NCBI GenBank assembly: GCA_050181375.1
Contig: JBFXDF010000010.1
Location: 1-32,620, forward strand
DNA: 32,620 nucleotides
Reading direction: 5' to 3'
Origin: DATARH01 sp050181375
GTDB lineage: Bacteria > Pseudomonadota > Alphaproteobacteria > ATCC43930 > CGMCC-115725
The translations under genes and the position numbers were made by a program. The notes below the pieces were generated by a model. The model saw only the letters and a program-made list of their open reading frames with translations. It searched no databases and had not been told where the DNA came from. Shown one piece after another: positions 1-7,729 of this stretch. Each line of letters begins with the position of its first letter. Position 1 is the stretch's first letter.

Positions 1-55
1 CGCACCCGACCCCGAGATGGGCTGTCGGTGCGAGACTTTGTCCGGAGGGAGGAGC

Positions 56-1018
56 ATGGCGGACACTCGTTGGCAGGACGGGGCGGCACCGATCCGTTAT
101 CCGGATCCCGACATCAGAGTGCTCGATCCGCGCTTTCAGAAATACGTGCTCGGCAATGCCGCAATCGAGCGCATCGCCGGCGGCTGCCGCTTCACCGAGG
201 GGCCGGTGTGGTTCGGCGACGGGCGGTATCTGCTGTGGAGCGATATCCCGAACGACCGGATTCTGAAATGGGAGGAGGAGACCGGCGCGATCAGCGCCTG
301 GCGCCGCCCGTCATGCTACGCGAATGGCAATACCCGCGACCGCCAGGGACGCCTGATCACCTGCGAGATGGGGTCGCAGCGTCTGACCCGCACCGAATAC
401 GACGGGTCGGTCACGGTGCTCGCCGAGAACTTCGACGGCAAAAGGCTGACCGGCCCGAACGATGTCGTCGTCAAGTCGGACGGCTCGATCTGGTTCAGCG
501 ACAACGGCGCCGGCATTCGCGGCAATTATCTCGGCGACAGGGGCGAGGCGGAATTGCCGTTCCGCGTCTACAGGATCGACCCGAGGAGCGGCGCGATCAC
601 GGTCGTCGTCGACCAGACGAACCAGCAGCGGCCGAACGGCCTCGCCTTTTCCCCCGACGAGACTCGGCTTTACGTCGTCGATACGCCGGGCGGCGACAAG
701 ACGACCTATGTCTACGACGTCGTGAGCGACGGCACCGGGCTGGCAAACGGGCGGATTTTCTTCAATGCGATGCCGGGCTACGCCGACGGCATCAGGGTCG
801 ATACCGACGGCAATGTCTGGTGCGGCTTTTCGGGCGGCGAGGGCGAGGACGGGATCGCGGTGTTCGCGCCGGACGGCGATCTGATCGGCCGTATCCTGTT
901 GCCCGAGCGCTGCGCCAATGTCTGTTTCGGCGGGCGCAAGCGCAACCGCCTGTTCATGGCGGCGAGCCAGTCGATCTACGCACTCTATGTAGAGGCACAG
1001 GGCGTATCCGGCGGATAA
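56..1018 (+). CDS. SMP-30/gluconolactonase/LRE family protein
   Basis: This 320-residue protein belongs to the SMP-30/gluconolactonase family of six-bladed beta-propellers, which hydrolyse sugar lactones with a divalent metal. Candidate metal and active-site residues sit in the usual contexts: Glu48 in TEGPVW, Asn135 in GPNDVV, Asn194 in RPNGLAFS and Asp244 in ADGIRVD. No signal peptide is seen, so it is probably cytoplasmic. I chose the ATG at 56 because GGAGGGAGGAG lies directly before it; an in-frame ATG at 17 has no such site. The next full-size gene encodes an HpcH/HpaI aldolase on the opposite strand, so a role in sugar-acid breakdown is reasonable, but the substrate cannot be read from the sequence. 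The family call is firm and the reaction is inferred. Confidence 0.9.
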   Translation: MADTRWQDGAAPIRYPDPDIRVLDPRFQKYVLGNAAIERIAGGCRFTEGPVWFGDGRYLLWSDIPNDRILKWEEETGAISAWRRPSCYANGNTRDRQGRLITCEMGSQRLTRTEYDGSVTVLAENFDGKRLTGPNDVVVKSDGSIWFSDNGAGIRGNYLGDRGEAELPFRVYRIDPRSGAITVVVDQTNQQRPNGLAFSPDETRLYVVDTPGGDKTTYVYDVVSDGTGLANGRIFFNAMPGYADGIRVDTDGNVWCGFSGGEGEDGIAVFAPDGDLIGRILLPERCANVCFGGRKRNRLFMAASQSIYALYVEAQGVSGG

Positions 1019-1110
1019 GGGCAAGCATATCGCGAACTACATGCAACGCAGAACTTTTGCGCACTGAGAACTGTTCTGCTGCCAGCCAACCACTGATCGG
1101 AGAATTACCA

Positions 1111-1383
1111 ATGAAATCGCTTCTGGCAGCAGCCGGCGCAGCTGTTATTGGGGTCGCGATGCTCGCGCAGCCAGCCAACGCGGCGCCGCACTGCGTCTGG
1201 AAAGGCACCTATTGGCGGTGCTGGAACGGGCACTCGTGGTATCGCGATTACCACCGCAATCGGGCCGAGCTCCGCGATGACTGGCGGTGGCGGCACCGCG
1301 ACATGCACACCGGGAACAGTGTTGAAACCATGCCGCGCCGTGGAATGCGGTACGACCATCGCGACTGGAATTACGGCCGGTAG
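1111..1383 (+). CDS. Small secreted Trp/Arg/His-rich protein
   Basis: This 90-residue protein starts with a clear Sec signal peptide (MKSLLAAAGAAVIGVAMLA, likely cut after PANA), leaving a mature chain of about 66 residues. The mature part is very rich in Trp, Tyr, Arg and His and has two Cys close together (CVWKGTYWRC), suggesting a short disulfide loop. GGAGA lies about 7 bases before the ATG. It follows the SMP-30 gene after 92 bases on the same strand, and a strong hairpin at 1433-1453 closes the unit. I do not recognise a family with a known function; small secreted proteins of this composition are common in alphaproteobacteria. It is probably periplasmic. Function unknown. Confidence 0.7.
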   Translation: MKSLLAAAGAAVIGVAMLAQPANAAPHCVWKGTYWRCWNGHSWYRDYHRNRAELRDDWRWRHRDMHTGNSVETMPRRGMRYDHRDWNYGR

Positions 1384-1432
1384 GGCGGCGTCAGCCGAAG
1401 TAGCGCAAATGGCCCGCCCCGCAAGAACCTGA

Positions 1433-1453
1433 CCCGGGGCCTAAGGCCCCGGG
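1433..1453. terminator. Strong GC-rich hairpin between convergent genes
   Basis: CCCGGGGCCT and AGGCCCCGGG form a perfect 10-base inverted repeat around a single A, between the stop codons of two convergent genes. No clean T-run follows on either strand, so this is a terminator-like hairpin rather than a textbook intrinsic terminator. Confidence 0.5.
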
Positions 1454-1476
1454 ATCGCCTTGGGTCTCAGCTAAAC

Positions 1477-2283
1477 TCAGTACGGGCTGGAGGCGCCGGC
1501 GCGCGCCGGATTGACCGGTGCGTCGCCGCGCATTTCCTTGACGGCGGCGGCGGCGCCCATCGTCAGGAAGCGCGTGTCGCCGCCGACCGTGACGAATTTG
1601 AAGCCCATCTCGATCATCTGCTTCGCGTAAGAAGGCGCGCCGCAATGGATGCCGGGCTGCACGTTGTGCCGCTTGCAGGCGTCGAGCACCTTTTTCAGCG
1701 CGTCCATCATCCATTGGTCGGGCTTGTCGCCGCCCGGCGGGTAGCCATGCGAGATCGACAGGTCGGAGGGTCCGACATAGATCGCGTCGAGGCCCTTCAC
1801 CGACATGATCTCGTCGAGATTTTCCATCGCCTCGGCGGTTTCGATCATGCCGAAGGCGAGCACGATGTCATTGGCCTTCATGTGGTAATCGGCGCCGCCG
1901 TAGAGCGCGGCGCGGATCGGGCCGGAGCTGCGGTAGCCCGATGGCGCGTAGCGGCACGAGCCGACAAATTTCTCGGCCTCGGCCTTGTTGTTGATCATCG
2001 GGCAGACGATCCCGTAGGCGCCGGCGTCGAGCGCCTTCTGGATATGCGCCGGGTCGTTCCACGGCACGCGCACCAAAGGCACCGTGTTCGTCGTCGAGAT
2101 CGCCTGCAGCATCGTTATCATCATCTGGTAGTCGATCATGCCGTGCTGCATATCGACGACCAGCGAATCCCAGCCGGCATGCGCCATGACCTCGGCGGAA
2201 AAGCTCGACGGCACGCCCAACCAGCTGTTGATGACCGGTTTGCCGGCTGCCCAGATCTCCCTGACCCCGTTCGCGCGCGCCAT
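1477..2283 (-). CDS. HpcH/HpaI aldolase/citrate lyase family protein
   Basis: This 268-residue protein is a class II (metal-dependent) pyruvate aldolase of the HpcH/HpaI family, which cleaves or forms 2-keto-3-deoxy or 4-hydroxy-2-oxo acids to release pyruvate plus an aldehyde. The conserved pieces are in order: VVDMQHG (His47, candidate base), VRVPWND (Arg72, pyruvate binding), ALDAGAYGIVCPMI, MIETAEA (Glu148, metal ligand) and YVGPSDLS (Asp174, metal ligand). Length is normal. I prefer the ATG at 2283, which has GGAGGG just before it; an in-frame ATG at 2295 lies upstream of that site and is less likely. It runs convergent to the SMP-30 gene side and divergent from the amidohydrolase gene. 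The exact substrate is unknown; relatives include 4-hydroxy-2-oxoheptanedioate and 2-keto-3-deoxy-L-rhamnonate aldolases. Confidence 0.9.
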   Translation of the reverse strand: MARANGVREIWAAGKPVINSWLGVPSSFSAEVMAHAGWDSLVVDMQHGMIDYQMMITMLQAISTTNTVPLVRVPWNDPAHIQKALDAGAYGIVCPMINNKAEAEKFVGSCRYAPSGYRSSGPIRAALYGGADYHMKANDIVLAFGMIETAEAMENLDEIMSVKGLDAIYVGPSDLSISHGYPPGGDKPDQWMMDALKKVLDACKRHNVQPGIHCGAPSYAKQMIEMGFKFVTVGGDTRFLTMGAAAAVKEMRGDAPVNPARAGASSPY

Positions 2284-2460
2284 CGCACCCTCCATTCCGC
2301 CGCGTTCAATCCCGCCGCGATCCCGCCAGTTTAGCCGGCCGAAGTCAAGCCGCGGCGGCGGCGTTTGTCACCGCCGACAAAAGCGGTGGAATTCGGGAGC
2401 CGCGCATCGCAGACTTCGGCGGAAGAGTTTGCGCAGAGACCTTCGAGAGGACCGCCGAGG

Positions 2461-3495
2461 ATGCAGTCGTCAGCCCCACAGCGTCATCTGCCGATCCGCA
2501 AGGACTGGCTCGCCGCGACGCAGGAACCGGCGCTCGAACCGGATCGCCCGATCATCGACCCGCACCACCATTTGTGGGACCGGCCGGGCAACCGCTATCT
2601 GTTCCACGACCTGATGGAGGATCTGAACAGCGGTCACAACATCCGCGCCACGGTGTTTCTGGAATGCCGCGAGATGTACCGCGCCGAGGGCCCGCCGGAG
2701 CTGCGCTCGCTCGGCGAGACGCAGTTTGTCGCCGGAGTGTCGGCGATGAGCGAAAGCGGCAAATACGGCCCGGCGCGCGCCTGCCAGGGCATTATCGGCA
2801 ATGTCGATTTCCGCGTCGGCAGCCGCGCCAAGGGGATTCTCGAGCAGCACATCATCGTTTCCGGCGGGCGCTTTCGCGGCATTCGCAACGGCGCGACCTG
2901 GCACGAAGACGAGCGCCTGCGGATCTTCACCTCCGGCTCCGGCGAGGGGCTGTATGTGGACCGCGCCTGGCGCGAGGGGTTCGCCGCCCTGGCGCCGCTC
3001 AACCTGTCGTTCGAGGCGTGGATGTTCCACACGCAATTGGCCGACCTGATCGATCTGGCGCGCGCCTTTCCGGAAACCAAGATCGTGCTCAATCATATCG
3101 GCGGCGCGCTCGGGGTCGGCCCCTACGCCGACAAGCGCGAGGAAGTGTTCGACGAGTGGCGCACCCAGATCACCAAGCTCGGCCAGTTCCCGAATGTCTA
3201 TATCAAGCTCGGCGGCCTCGGCATGCCGTCTTTGATGGGGTTCGAGATGGGCCAGCAGCCGCAGGCGCCGTCGTCCGAGCAGTTGGCGCAGGCGTGGCGC
3301 CCCTACATCGAAACCTGCATCGCCGCGTTCGGACCGCAGCGCTCGATGTTCGAAAGCAATTTCCCGGTCGACAAGGGGATGTGCAGCTACGCGAATTTGT
3401 GGAACGCGTTCAAGCGCATCGCCGAGAACTATTCGGCCGATGAAAAGAGCGCGATGTTCCACAACACGGCGCTGAGATTCTATCGGCTTTGGTAA
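2461..3495 (+). CDS. Amidohydrolase family (TIM-barrel metal-dependent) protein
   Basis: This 344-residue protein belongs to the amidohydrolase-2 branch, which includes lactonases such as LigI-like 2-pyrone-4,6-dicarboxylate hydrolases and decarboxylases such as ACMSD-like enzymes. The N-terminal metal motif is visible as DPHHH (His35 and His37), with further candidate ligands at FH (His190), LNHIGG (His212) and a late acid in NFPVDKG (Asp304). Length fits the family. The ATG at 2461 follows a GAGAGGA stretch; the frame is open upstream to 2365, but that extension is low-complexity and has no ribosome site. It is divergent from the HpcH aldolase gene with about 180 bases between, so they may share a control region. 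The reaction is probably hydrolysis of a lactone or cyclic acid; the substrate is not known. Confidence 0.87.
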   Translation: MQSSAPQRHLPIRKDWLAATQEPALEPDRPIIDPHHHLWDRPGNRYLFHDLMEDLNSGHNIRATVFLECREMYRAEGPPELRSLGETQFVAGVSAMSESGKYGPARACQGIIGNVDFRVGSRAKGILEQHIIVSGGRFRGIRNGATWHEDERLRIFTSGSGEGLYVDRAWREGFAALAPLNLSFEAWMFHTQLADLIDLARAFPETKIVLNHIGGALGVGPYADKREEVFDEWRTQITKLGQFPNVYIKLGGLGMPSLMGFEMGQQPQAPSSEQLAQAWRPYIETCIAAFGPQRSMFESNFPVDKGMCSYANLWNAFKRIAENYSADEKSAMFHNTALRFYRLW

Positions 3496-3574
3496 AGCGG
3501 CGGGGTCGCCGCGCTTCGCCGATCCCGCATCAACGGCGATACTCTCGATTTGTAGGATGGGCCGAGCCAACGCT

Positions 3575-3687
3575 AGAGCCTGATCGGATCAGATCGCAAC
3601 GATCTGAGCCGTGAATCAGGCCCTACATGTTTGAGTCCAGAGCAAGATTCACGGGTCAGATGCTTCCATCTGACCCGATCTTGCTCT
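3575..3687. repeat. Pair of imperfect cruciform-type palindromes (REP-like element)
   Basis: Two nested hairpins lie side by side in the gap after the amidohydrolase gene. The first has outer arms at 3575-3584 and 3615-3624 (one mismatch) and a perfect inner hairpin CAGATCG/CGATCTG at 3590-3606. The second has perfect outer arms AGAGCAAGAT (3639-3648) and ATCTTGCTCT (3678-3687) around a perfect inner hairpin GGGTCAGATG/CATCTGACCC at 3653-3676. Both begin with AGAGC. The architecture matches dispersed palindromic intergenic elements common in alphaproteobacteria; genome-wide copy number cannot be seen here. The rest of 3496-3749 holds no gene. Confidence 0.7.
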
Positions 3688-3749
3688 AGGCCCATCAAAT
3701 CGCACGAGCGATCGAATTGGGCTGGCTATCGTTTAGGCATCATGCGCGA

Positions 3750-4316
3750 TTACTCTTTTTCGGCAAATCCTTGCGTAATTAAATTATCGGTGTGTTTCCT
3801 GAAAGCTGGAATGGCTCTTCCGCAGGGGGTGCCGCTCGGCATCTTCGAATCGGGATGAGCATCGCACGCTTGAGTCAGTTTTTCCAAGGCCGACGGAGTG
3901 AAGTAGGCGGTAATCGACTTGATCTTATTGCCTTCGACATTCACGATATTTACTTGTTGGGCCGGTGCAACACCGAGATTTTCTTCCCAGTTGGTGGAAA
4001 TGTCGACGTGAAGGATGGCATTTTCGCCCCGAGTTTTTGCGTCGGGGGCGATCACGACTTGCACGTTCTCGGGTATCCAGCTATTACTGATCAGGGTTTG
4101 TAACTCGTTTTTTCCGGTCGTCTTCCTTCCGCTTGGGCCTATATTATAGCCGTCATCGGCAAAAAAAGATACGGCGGCATCGACATTACCGACTCCTACC
4201 GCGGCATACATAGCTTTCGTTATAGAAGCGGCATCAGGCTTATTCGCATCAGCGGCGATAGCTTCGAATCCATAAAGAAACGGCAATATTGCCAATATAC
4301 CGTATGTGGACTTCAT
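3750..4316 (-). CDS. Secreted SnoaL/NTF2-like protein of low GC content
   Basis: This 188-residue protein has a signal peptide (MKSTYGILAILPFLYGFEAIAA) followed by a domain resembling the SnoaL/NTF2-like fold: an N-terminal helix with ITKAMYAAVGVGNVDAAVSFFADDG, then alternating strands ending in VEGNKIKSITAYFTP. This pattern is typical of small alpha-plus-beta-barrel proteins used as cyclases, isomerases or ligand-binding modules. Two Cys near the C terminus may pair. Base composition is odd: three 60-base lines inside the gene count about 47 percent GC, against about 72 percent in a line of the neighbouring oxidoreductase gene, which suggests recent acquisition. It starts 29 bases after the stop of the secreted protein gene at 4346-4741, with AGAGAG before the ATG, so the two are probably co-transcribed. 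Function unknown. Confidence 0.75.
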   Translation of the reverse strand: MKSTYGILAILPFLYGFEAIAADANKPDAASITKAMYAAVGVGNVDAAVSFFADDGYNIGPSGRKTTGKNELQTLISNSWIPENVQVVIAPDAKTRGENAILHVDISTNWEENLGVAPAQQVNIVNVEGNKIKSITAYFTPSALEKLTQACDAHPDSKMPSGTPCGRAIPAFRKHTDNLITQGFAEKE

Positions 4317-4345
4317 GGCGTCTCTCTACGCGATTCGCTCACTCT

Positions 4346-4741
4346 CTACGATTGCTTCTGCCAGACGAAATCGTAAGCGCATTGATTGCCCATCTGGCGC
4401 GCATAGGCCTTGCCGTCGCTGGATATCTGGCCCAGAACCCGCAGAGGACTGGTACCGTCGGCTTCGACGTGGCGCATTTCAAACTGGCCGTTCGGCGCCA
4501 CTTGCGCCGCGAGATTGTCGCCGGACTGGGTCGTGTACCGCGCCAGACCATCGACAACGGTTAACACACCAGGGGTCCGATCCGGGCAAAAACCCGTGCT
4601 CCCTCCTCTGTCTACGTATGTTTGGCTGACTTTTGTCGCCGAGGCGACCTGATAGGTGCCGTCAAACGGCGATGCTGCTTCCGCCGCCGCAAGCAACGCT
4701 ACAAATCCGGCCACCGACAGCAACCCGATCCGCTTAAGCAT
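4346..4741 (-). CDS. Small secreted hypothetical protein
   Basis: This 131-residue protein has a signal peptide (MLKRIGLLSVAGFVALLAAAEA, cut before ASPFDG). The mature part starts FDGTYQVAS and ends GNQCAYDFVWQK. It has two Cys, at GFCPD and NQCAY, likely forming a periplasmic disulfide. The pattern resembles uncharacterised secreted proteins I know from Bradyrhizobium-type genomes, but no function is established. GGGAGGAATG lies a few bases upstream of the ATG at 4741. It is the first gene of a two-gene minus-strand unit with the SnoaL-like gene. One 60-base line inside this gene counts about 63 percent GC, so only its downstream partner is clearly AT-richer. Confidence 0.75.
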   Translation of the reverse strand: MLKRIGLLSVAGFVALLAAAEAASPFDGTYQVASATKVSQTYVDRGGSTGFCPDRTPGVLTVVDGLARYTTQSGDNLAAQVAPNGQFEMRHVEADGTSPLRVLGQISSDGKAYARQMGNQCAYDFVWQKQS

Positions 4742-4914
4742 CGGTCATTCCTCCCTATCCGAATAGATTAGCTTCTAAACCGATCGTATGGCTAGGCATT
4801 GCTTTAGGTCATTGTGTGCCCAGGCACGAAAGCTCGCGGCGCCGGTCCGGGCACCGCTGCTTGGCGGTGAGCTTCCCCGGTTAGCGGCGGGCCGGGCCTC
4901 GCACTGCCTCGTGC

Positions 4915-5925
4915 TCAGGCGAAAGCGGGCATCACCTCGGCGGCGAACAGCTCGACGGAGCGCATTGCCTCCTCGGGTTTGATCGTGCCGAACGCGAAAT
5001 CGCACACGAAATAGGTCGCGCCGGCGGCGTCGATCTGGGCGGCGATATAGTCGCGGACCTGCGCTGGCGTGCCGGCGATCGCGTGGCCGTGCGCCTGCAA
5101 TTCGTCCCATTCGTCGGGCAGCGAGGCCTTGAGCGGGAACGGCACGCCGTAAGCCGCCCACAGCCGCTCCATGTTTTGCCGCCACGGGCGATAGCCGCGC
5201 CGCGCCACCTCGCGCGCGGCCGCCTCGGTTTCGGCGACGACGATATGGCGGTTGATGCCCATTTTCGGCAGCTCTGCCTCGGCGCGGCCCCGTTTGGCCC
5301 ATTCCTGCCGGTACAACTCGATGATCGCGCGGGCCTGCGCCATATCGCGCAACGTCACGATGTGGGCGCCGCGCTCGGCAGCCCAGGGGATGCTGTCCGG
5401 CCGCGACGTGCCGTACCACAATTCGGGATAAGGCTTCTGCACCGGCTTCATGACAACCGGCACACGGTCGAAATCGTAGTACTTGCCGTGGAAGGTCAGC
5501 GTGTCCTCGGTAAGGCCGATGCGGGTGACCTCGAAGGCCTCGCGGAACCGTTCCATGCCGGAGGCGAAATCGACGCCGTAGAACCCGACCTCGATGGGGG
5601 AAATGCCGCGCCCGACGCCGTACAGAAAGCGCCCCGCGCTCATCTGGTCGAGCATGCAGACCTCGTCGATCAGCCGCAGCGGGTGATAAAGCGGCAGCAG
5701 ATAGACCATCGGACCGAATTTGAGGCGCTTTGTGCGCTGCGCGACGGCGGCGAGAAACACGCTCGGCGACGGCGCGTAGCCGAGCGGCGTGTTGTGGTGC
5801 TCGGCCAGGTGGTAGGCGTAGAACCCGGCGCGGTCATAGGCCTCGACCAGCCGAAGCCGGTTCTCGAAATGCCGCGCCAGCGGCACGCCGCTGTCGTCGA
5901 GATGGTCGAAGACCCCGAATTGCAC
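4915..5925 (-). CDS. LLM class flavin-dependent oxidoreductase (luciferase-like)
   Basis: This 336-residue protein belongs to the bacterial luciferase-like monooxygenase superfamily, TIM barrels that use reduced flavin (FMN or F420). Family marks are FGVFDHLDDSG at the N terminus, YHLAEHHNTP (the AEHH pattern seen in luciferase-type alpha subunits), LDQMSAGRFLYGVGRG, and PELWYGTSRPDSI in the middle. Length matches the 330-350-residue group. It stands alone on the minus strand. A second, shorter and more diverged LLM protein lies at 26004-26828. Substrate unknown; relatives oxidise aldehydes, alkanes, sulfonates or terpenoids. Confidence 0.9.
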   Translation of the reverse strand: MQFGVFDHLDDSGVPLARHFENRLRLVEAYDRAGFYAYHLAEHHNTPLGYAPSPSVFLAAVAQRTKRLKFGPMVYLLPLYHPLRLIDEVCMLDQMSAGRFLYGVGRGISPIEVGFYGVDFASGMERFREAFEVTRIGLTEDTLTFHGKYYDFDRVPVVMKPVQKPYPELWYGTSRPDSIPWAAERGAHIVTLRDMAQARAIIELYRQEWAKRGRAEAELPKMGINRHIVVAETEAAAREVARRGYRPWRQNMERLWAAYGVPFPLKASLPDEWDELQAHGHAIAGTPAQVRDYIAAQIDAAGATYFVCDFAFGTIKPEEAMRSVELFAAEVMPAFA

Positions 5926-6048
5926 CGCCGCCTCCCCGCTTATCGATTGCTCCCGACCATAGTAAGGGCGCGCCTATCCGCGATCCAAGTATCCGGTGAG
6001 CGGAAGCTTTCACGAGTTGCGCGCCGCCGCGTGTAGCTGTCGACTTTT

Positions 6049-6110
6049 CTTACACTTGATCCAGGATCAACCTACCCATCCAAGTCATTGAGATAATGCC
6101 AAAGTGTAAG
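6049..6110. promoter_or_regulatory. Inverted repeats upstream of the PEP-CTERM gene
   Basis: The 346-base gap 5926-6271 holds no gene. Within it CTTACACTT (6049-6057) is mirrored by AAGTGTAAG (6102-6110), and TTGATCC-A-GGATCAA (6056-6070) is a perfect palindrome overlapping the first arm. The stretch is AT-rich for this genome. These are candidate operator sites or a leader structure; no known consensus was matched. Confidence 0.35.
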
Positions 6111-6189
6111 TAGACACAGACATTTGGCCAGGTCCACGGGTGTCGGTATACCTGACAACCCGTCCCTCCACGGGACAGCGGCCAGCTTC

Positions 6190-6217
6190 AAAGCATTTGA
6201 ATAAAAAGCATTTATTC
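6190..6217. promoter_or_regulatory. Direct and inverted AT-rich repeats 55 bases before the PEP-CTERM start
   Basis: AAAGCATTT occurs twice (6190-6198 and 6205-6213, 15 bases apart), interleaved with the inverted pair GAATAAA (6199-6205) and TTTATTC (6211-6217). Its distance from the ATG at 6272 suits an operator or promoter-proximal site. No sigma-54 or sigma-70 consensus was convincing. Confidence 0.35.
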
Positions 6218-6271
6218 TGCCCGGCTCGAGATTTGCATAGCGCCCCCTGAAGCACGCGAAGGGAGGAGCGC

Positions 6272-7552
6272 ATGCGGACGTTGACAAAATCGGTCGCGTT
6301 GGCGGGCGCGATCGCACTGGCGGCGACCGCCACCCCGGCTGTTGCCGGTCCCCTGACACTCCTGACTTATATTCCGGTCCCGGCGGACGCGGCGAATCAG
6401 CAGCCGGGCGGGGCGTTCTCCTCGTTCGACATCAGCTTCGCCGACCCGGTAACCGGAAATATTTTTATCGCCGACCGGTCCAACGCGGCCGTCGATATCT
6501 TTTCGGGATCGAGCCTGACATTTCTCGGCCGCGCGACCGGGTTTACGGGGCAGCAGGCAACAACATCGGTATCGGGGCCGGATGGCGTTTTGACGGTCAC
6601 CTCGGGAGGGGTCACAACCCTCTACGCCGGCGACGGCAACAGCACGCTCAAGGTCTTCGACGCGACCAATCCGGCGGCGCCGGTCCTGCAGCAGTCGATC
6701 TTTACCAACGGGACCACCCGTGTCGACGAGATGGCATACTCGTCCTCGACGCACCAGGTCCTCGCGGCCAACAACGCCGAGACGCCGGCCTACGGAAATC
6801 TCTTCTCGACAAATAACGGGCATCCGCCCGTCGCCCTCACCACCACACCGATCACCGTCCCCGCGGCCTTGGGAGGTATCCCGGGCGGCGGCATGGAGCA
6901 GCCGGCGTGGAACCCGCAAACCGGAACGTTTTTCGTTTCCATCCCGCAGTTGGCCGGGAACCCACCCAACCCAAATGACCCAGGCGGGGTCGCCGAGATC
7001 AGTACCGCTGGCCAGGTCCTGCGAACGATCGATTTCACGTCGTTTGGGATCGCAGCGTGCTCGCCGACCGGACTTGCCGTCAGCGCGAGCGGGAACATGC
7101 TGGTCGGCTGCGGCAAGGCGGGTTCCCAGGCGGTTCTGCTCGATAAGAATGGCCAGCTCCTCGCGACGGTCAACGGCCTCGGCGGCACCGACGAGATCTG
7201 GTACGACCCGAGCACAAACAGGTTCTACGTGACCGGCAACAACGGCAGCAATACCACCCGGTTCTTCGACGTTGTCAGCGATAACGGTAGCGTTATTCAA
7301 AAGGTCGACCTGCCGACTACCACGAGCGCGCATTCGATCGCGGTAGATCCGTTCAACGGTGATGTTTTCGTGGCGCTCGCCGGCACCCTCGCGGTGGACC
7401 CGTGCCCGACGACTCAAGAGAACCCAGGCTGCATCGCGGTGTTCGCCCCATTGGCGGCGGTGCCGGAACCGGGCAGCTTGCCGCTTCTGATGGTCGGACT
7501 AGCAGGGTTGATGGGCTTCGCGGTGCGTCGCCGGCTCCAGAAATCGGCTTAG
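6272..7552 (+). CDS. Secreted beta-propeller protein with PEP-CTERM sorting signal
   Basis: This 426-residue protein has a signal peptide (residues 1-25, MRTLTK... to PAVA), a long region of repeated blades and a C-terminal PEP-CTERM signal. The sorting signal is VPEPGS at 397-402, then a hydrophobic helix (LPLLMVGLAGLMGFAV), then a basic tail (RRRLQK). The blades look like NHL/YVTN-type propeller repeats, for example GNIFIADRSNAAVDIFSG, DEIWYDPSTNRFYVTGN and HSIAVDPFNGDVFVAL. Such proteins are cleaved by exosortase and placed at the cell surface or in exopolysaccharide. No exosortase is in this window. GGGAGGAG precedes the ATG at good spacing, and a strong terminator follows at 7560. Binding partner unknown. 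Confidence 0.9.
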   Translation: MRTLTKSVALAGAIALAATATPAVAGPLTLLTYIPVPADAANQQPGGAFSSFDISFADPVTGNIFIADRSNAAVDIFSGSSLTFLGRATGFTGQQATTSVSGPDGVLTVTSGGVTTLYAGDGNSTLKVFDATNPAAPVLQQSIFTNGTTRVDEMAYSSSTHQVLAANNAETPAYGNLFSTNNGHPPVALTTTPITVPAALGGIPGGGMEQPAWNPQTGTFFVSIPQLAGNPPNPNDPGGVAEISTAGQVLRTIDFTSFGIAACSPTGLAVSASGNMLVGCGKAGSQAVLLDKNGQLLATVNGLGGTDEIWYDPSTNRFYVTGNNGSNTTRFFDVVSDNGSVIQKVDLPTTTSAHSIAVDPFNGDVFVALAGTLAVDPCPTTQENPGCIAVFAPLAAVPEPGSLPLLMVGLAGLMGFAVRRRLQKSA

Positions 7553-7559
7553 CCGGTGT

Positions 7560-7589
7560 GCCGGCCTGGGTTCCGGCGCCCAGGCCGGC
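7560..7589 (+). terminator. Hairpin terminator of the PEP-CTERM gene
   Basis: GCCGGCCTGGG (7560-7570) and CCCAGGCCGGC (7579-7589) form a perfect 11-base stem with an 8-base loop, just after the stop codon. A moderately T-rich stretch (CTTTCCGTTTTCG) follows. Confidence 0.75.
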
Positions 7590-7729
7590 TCCCGCTTTCC
7601 GTTTTCGTGTGACCCTGCTTGGGTTGATGGGCTGCGCCGGGCGCACGCTGACCCTCAGGTCGTGTCGAGGCCTTGACCGGGGCGCGGCGGAAGACATGTC
7701 TACAGTCGGCCGCCACTCCCGGTGACTGC

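Noticed and set aside
4852..4869. CACCGC/GCGGTG hairpin downstream of the LLM gene
   Set aside because: Only a 6-base stem with no T-run; too weak to call a terminator.
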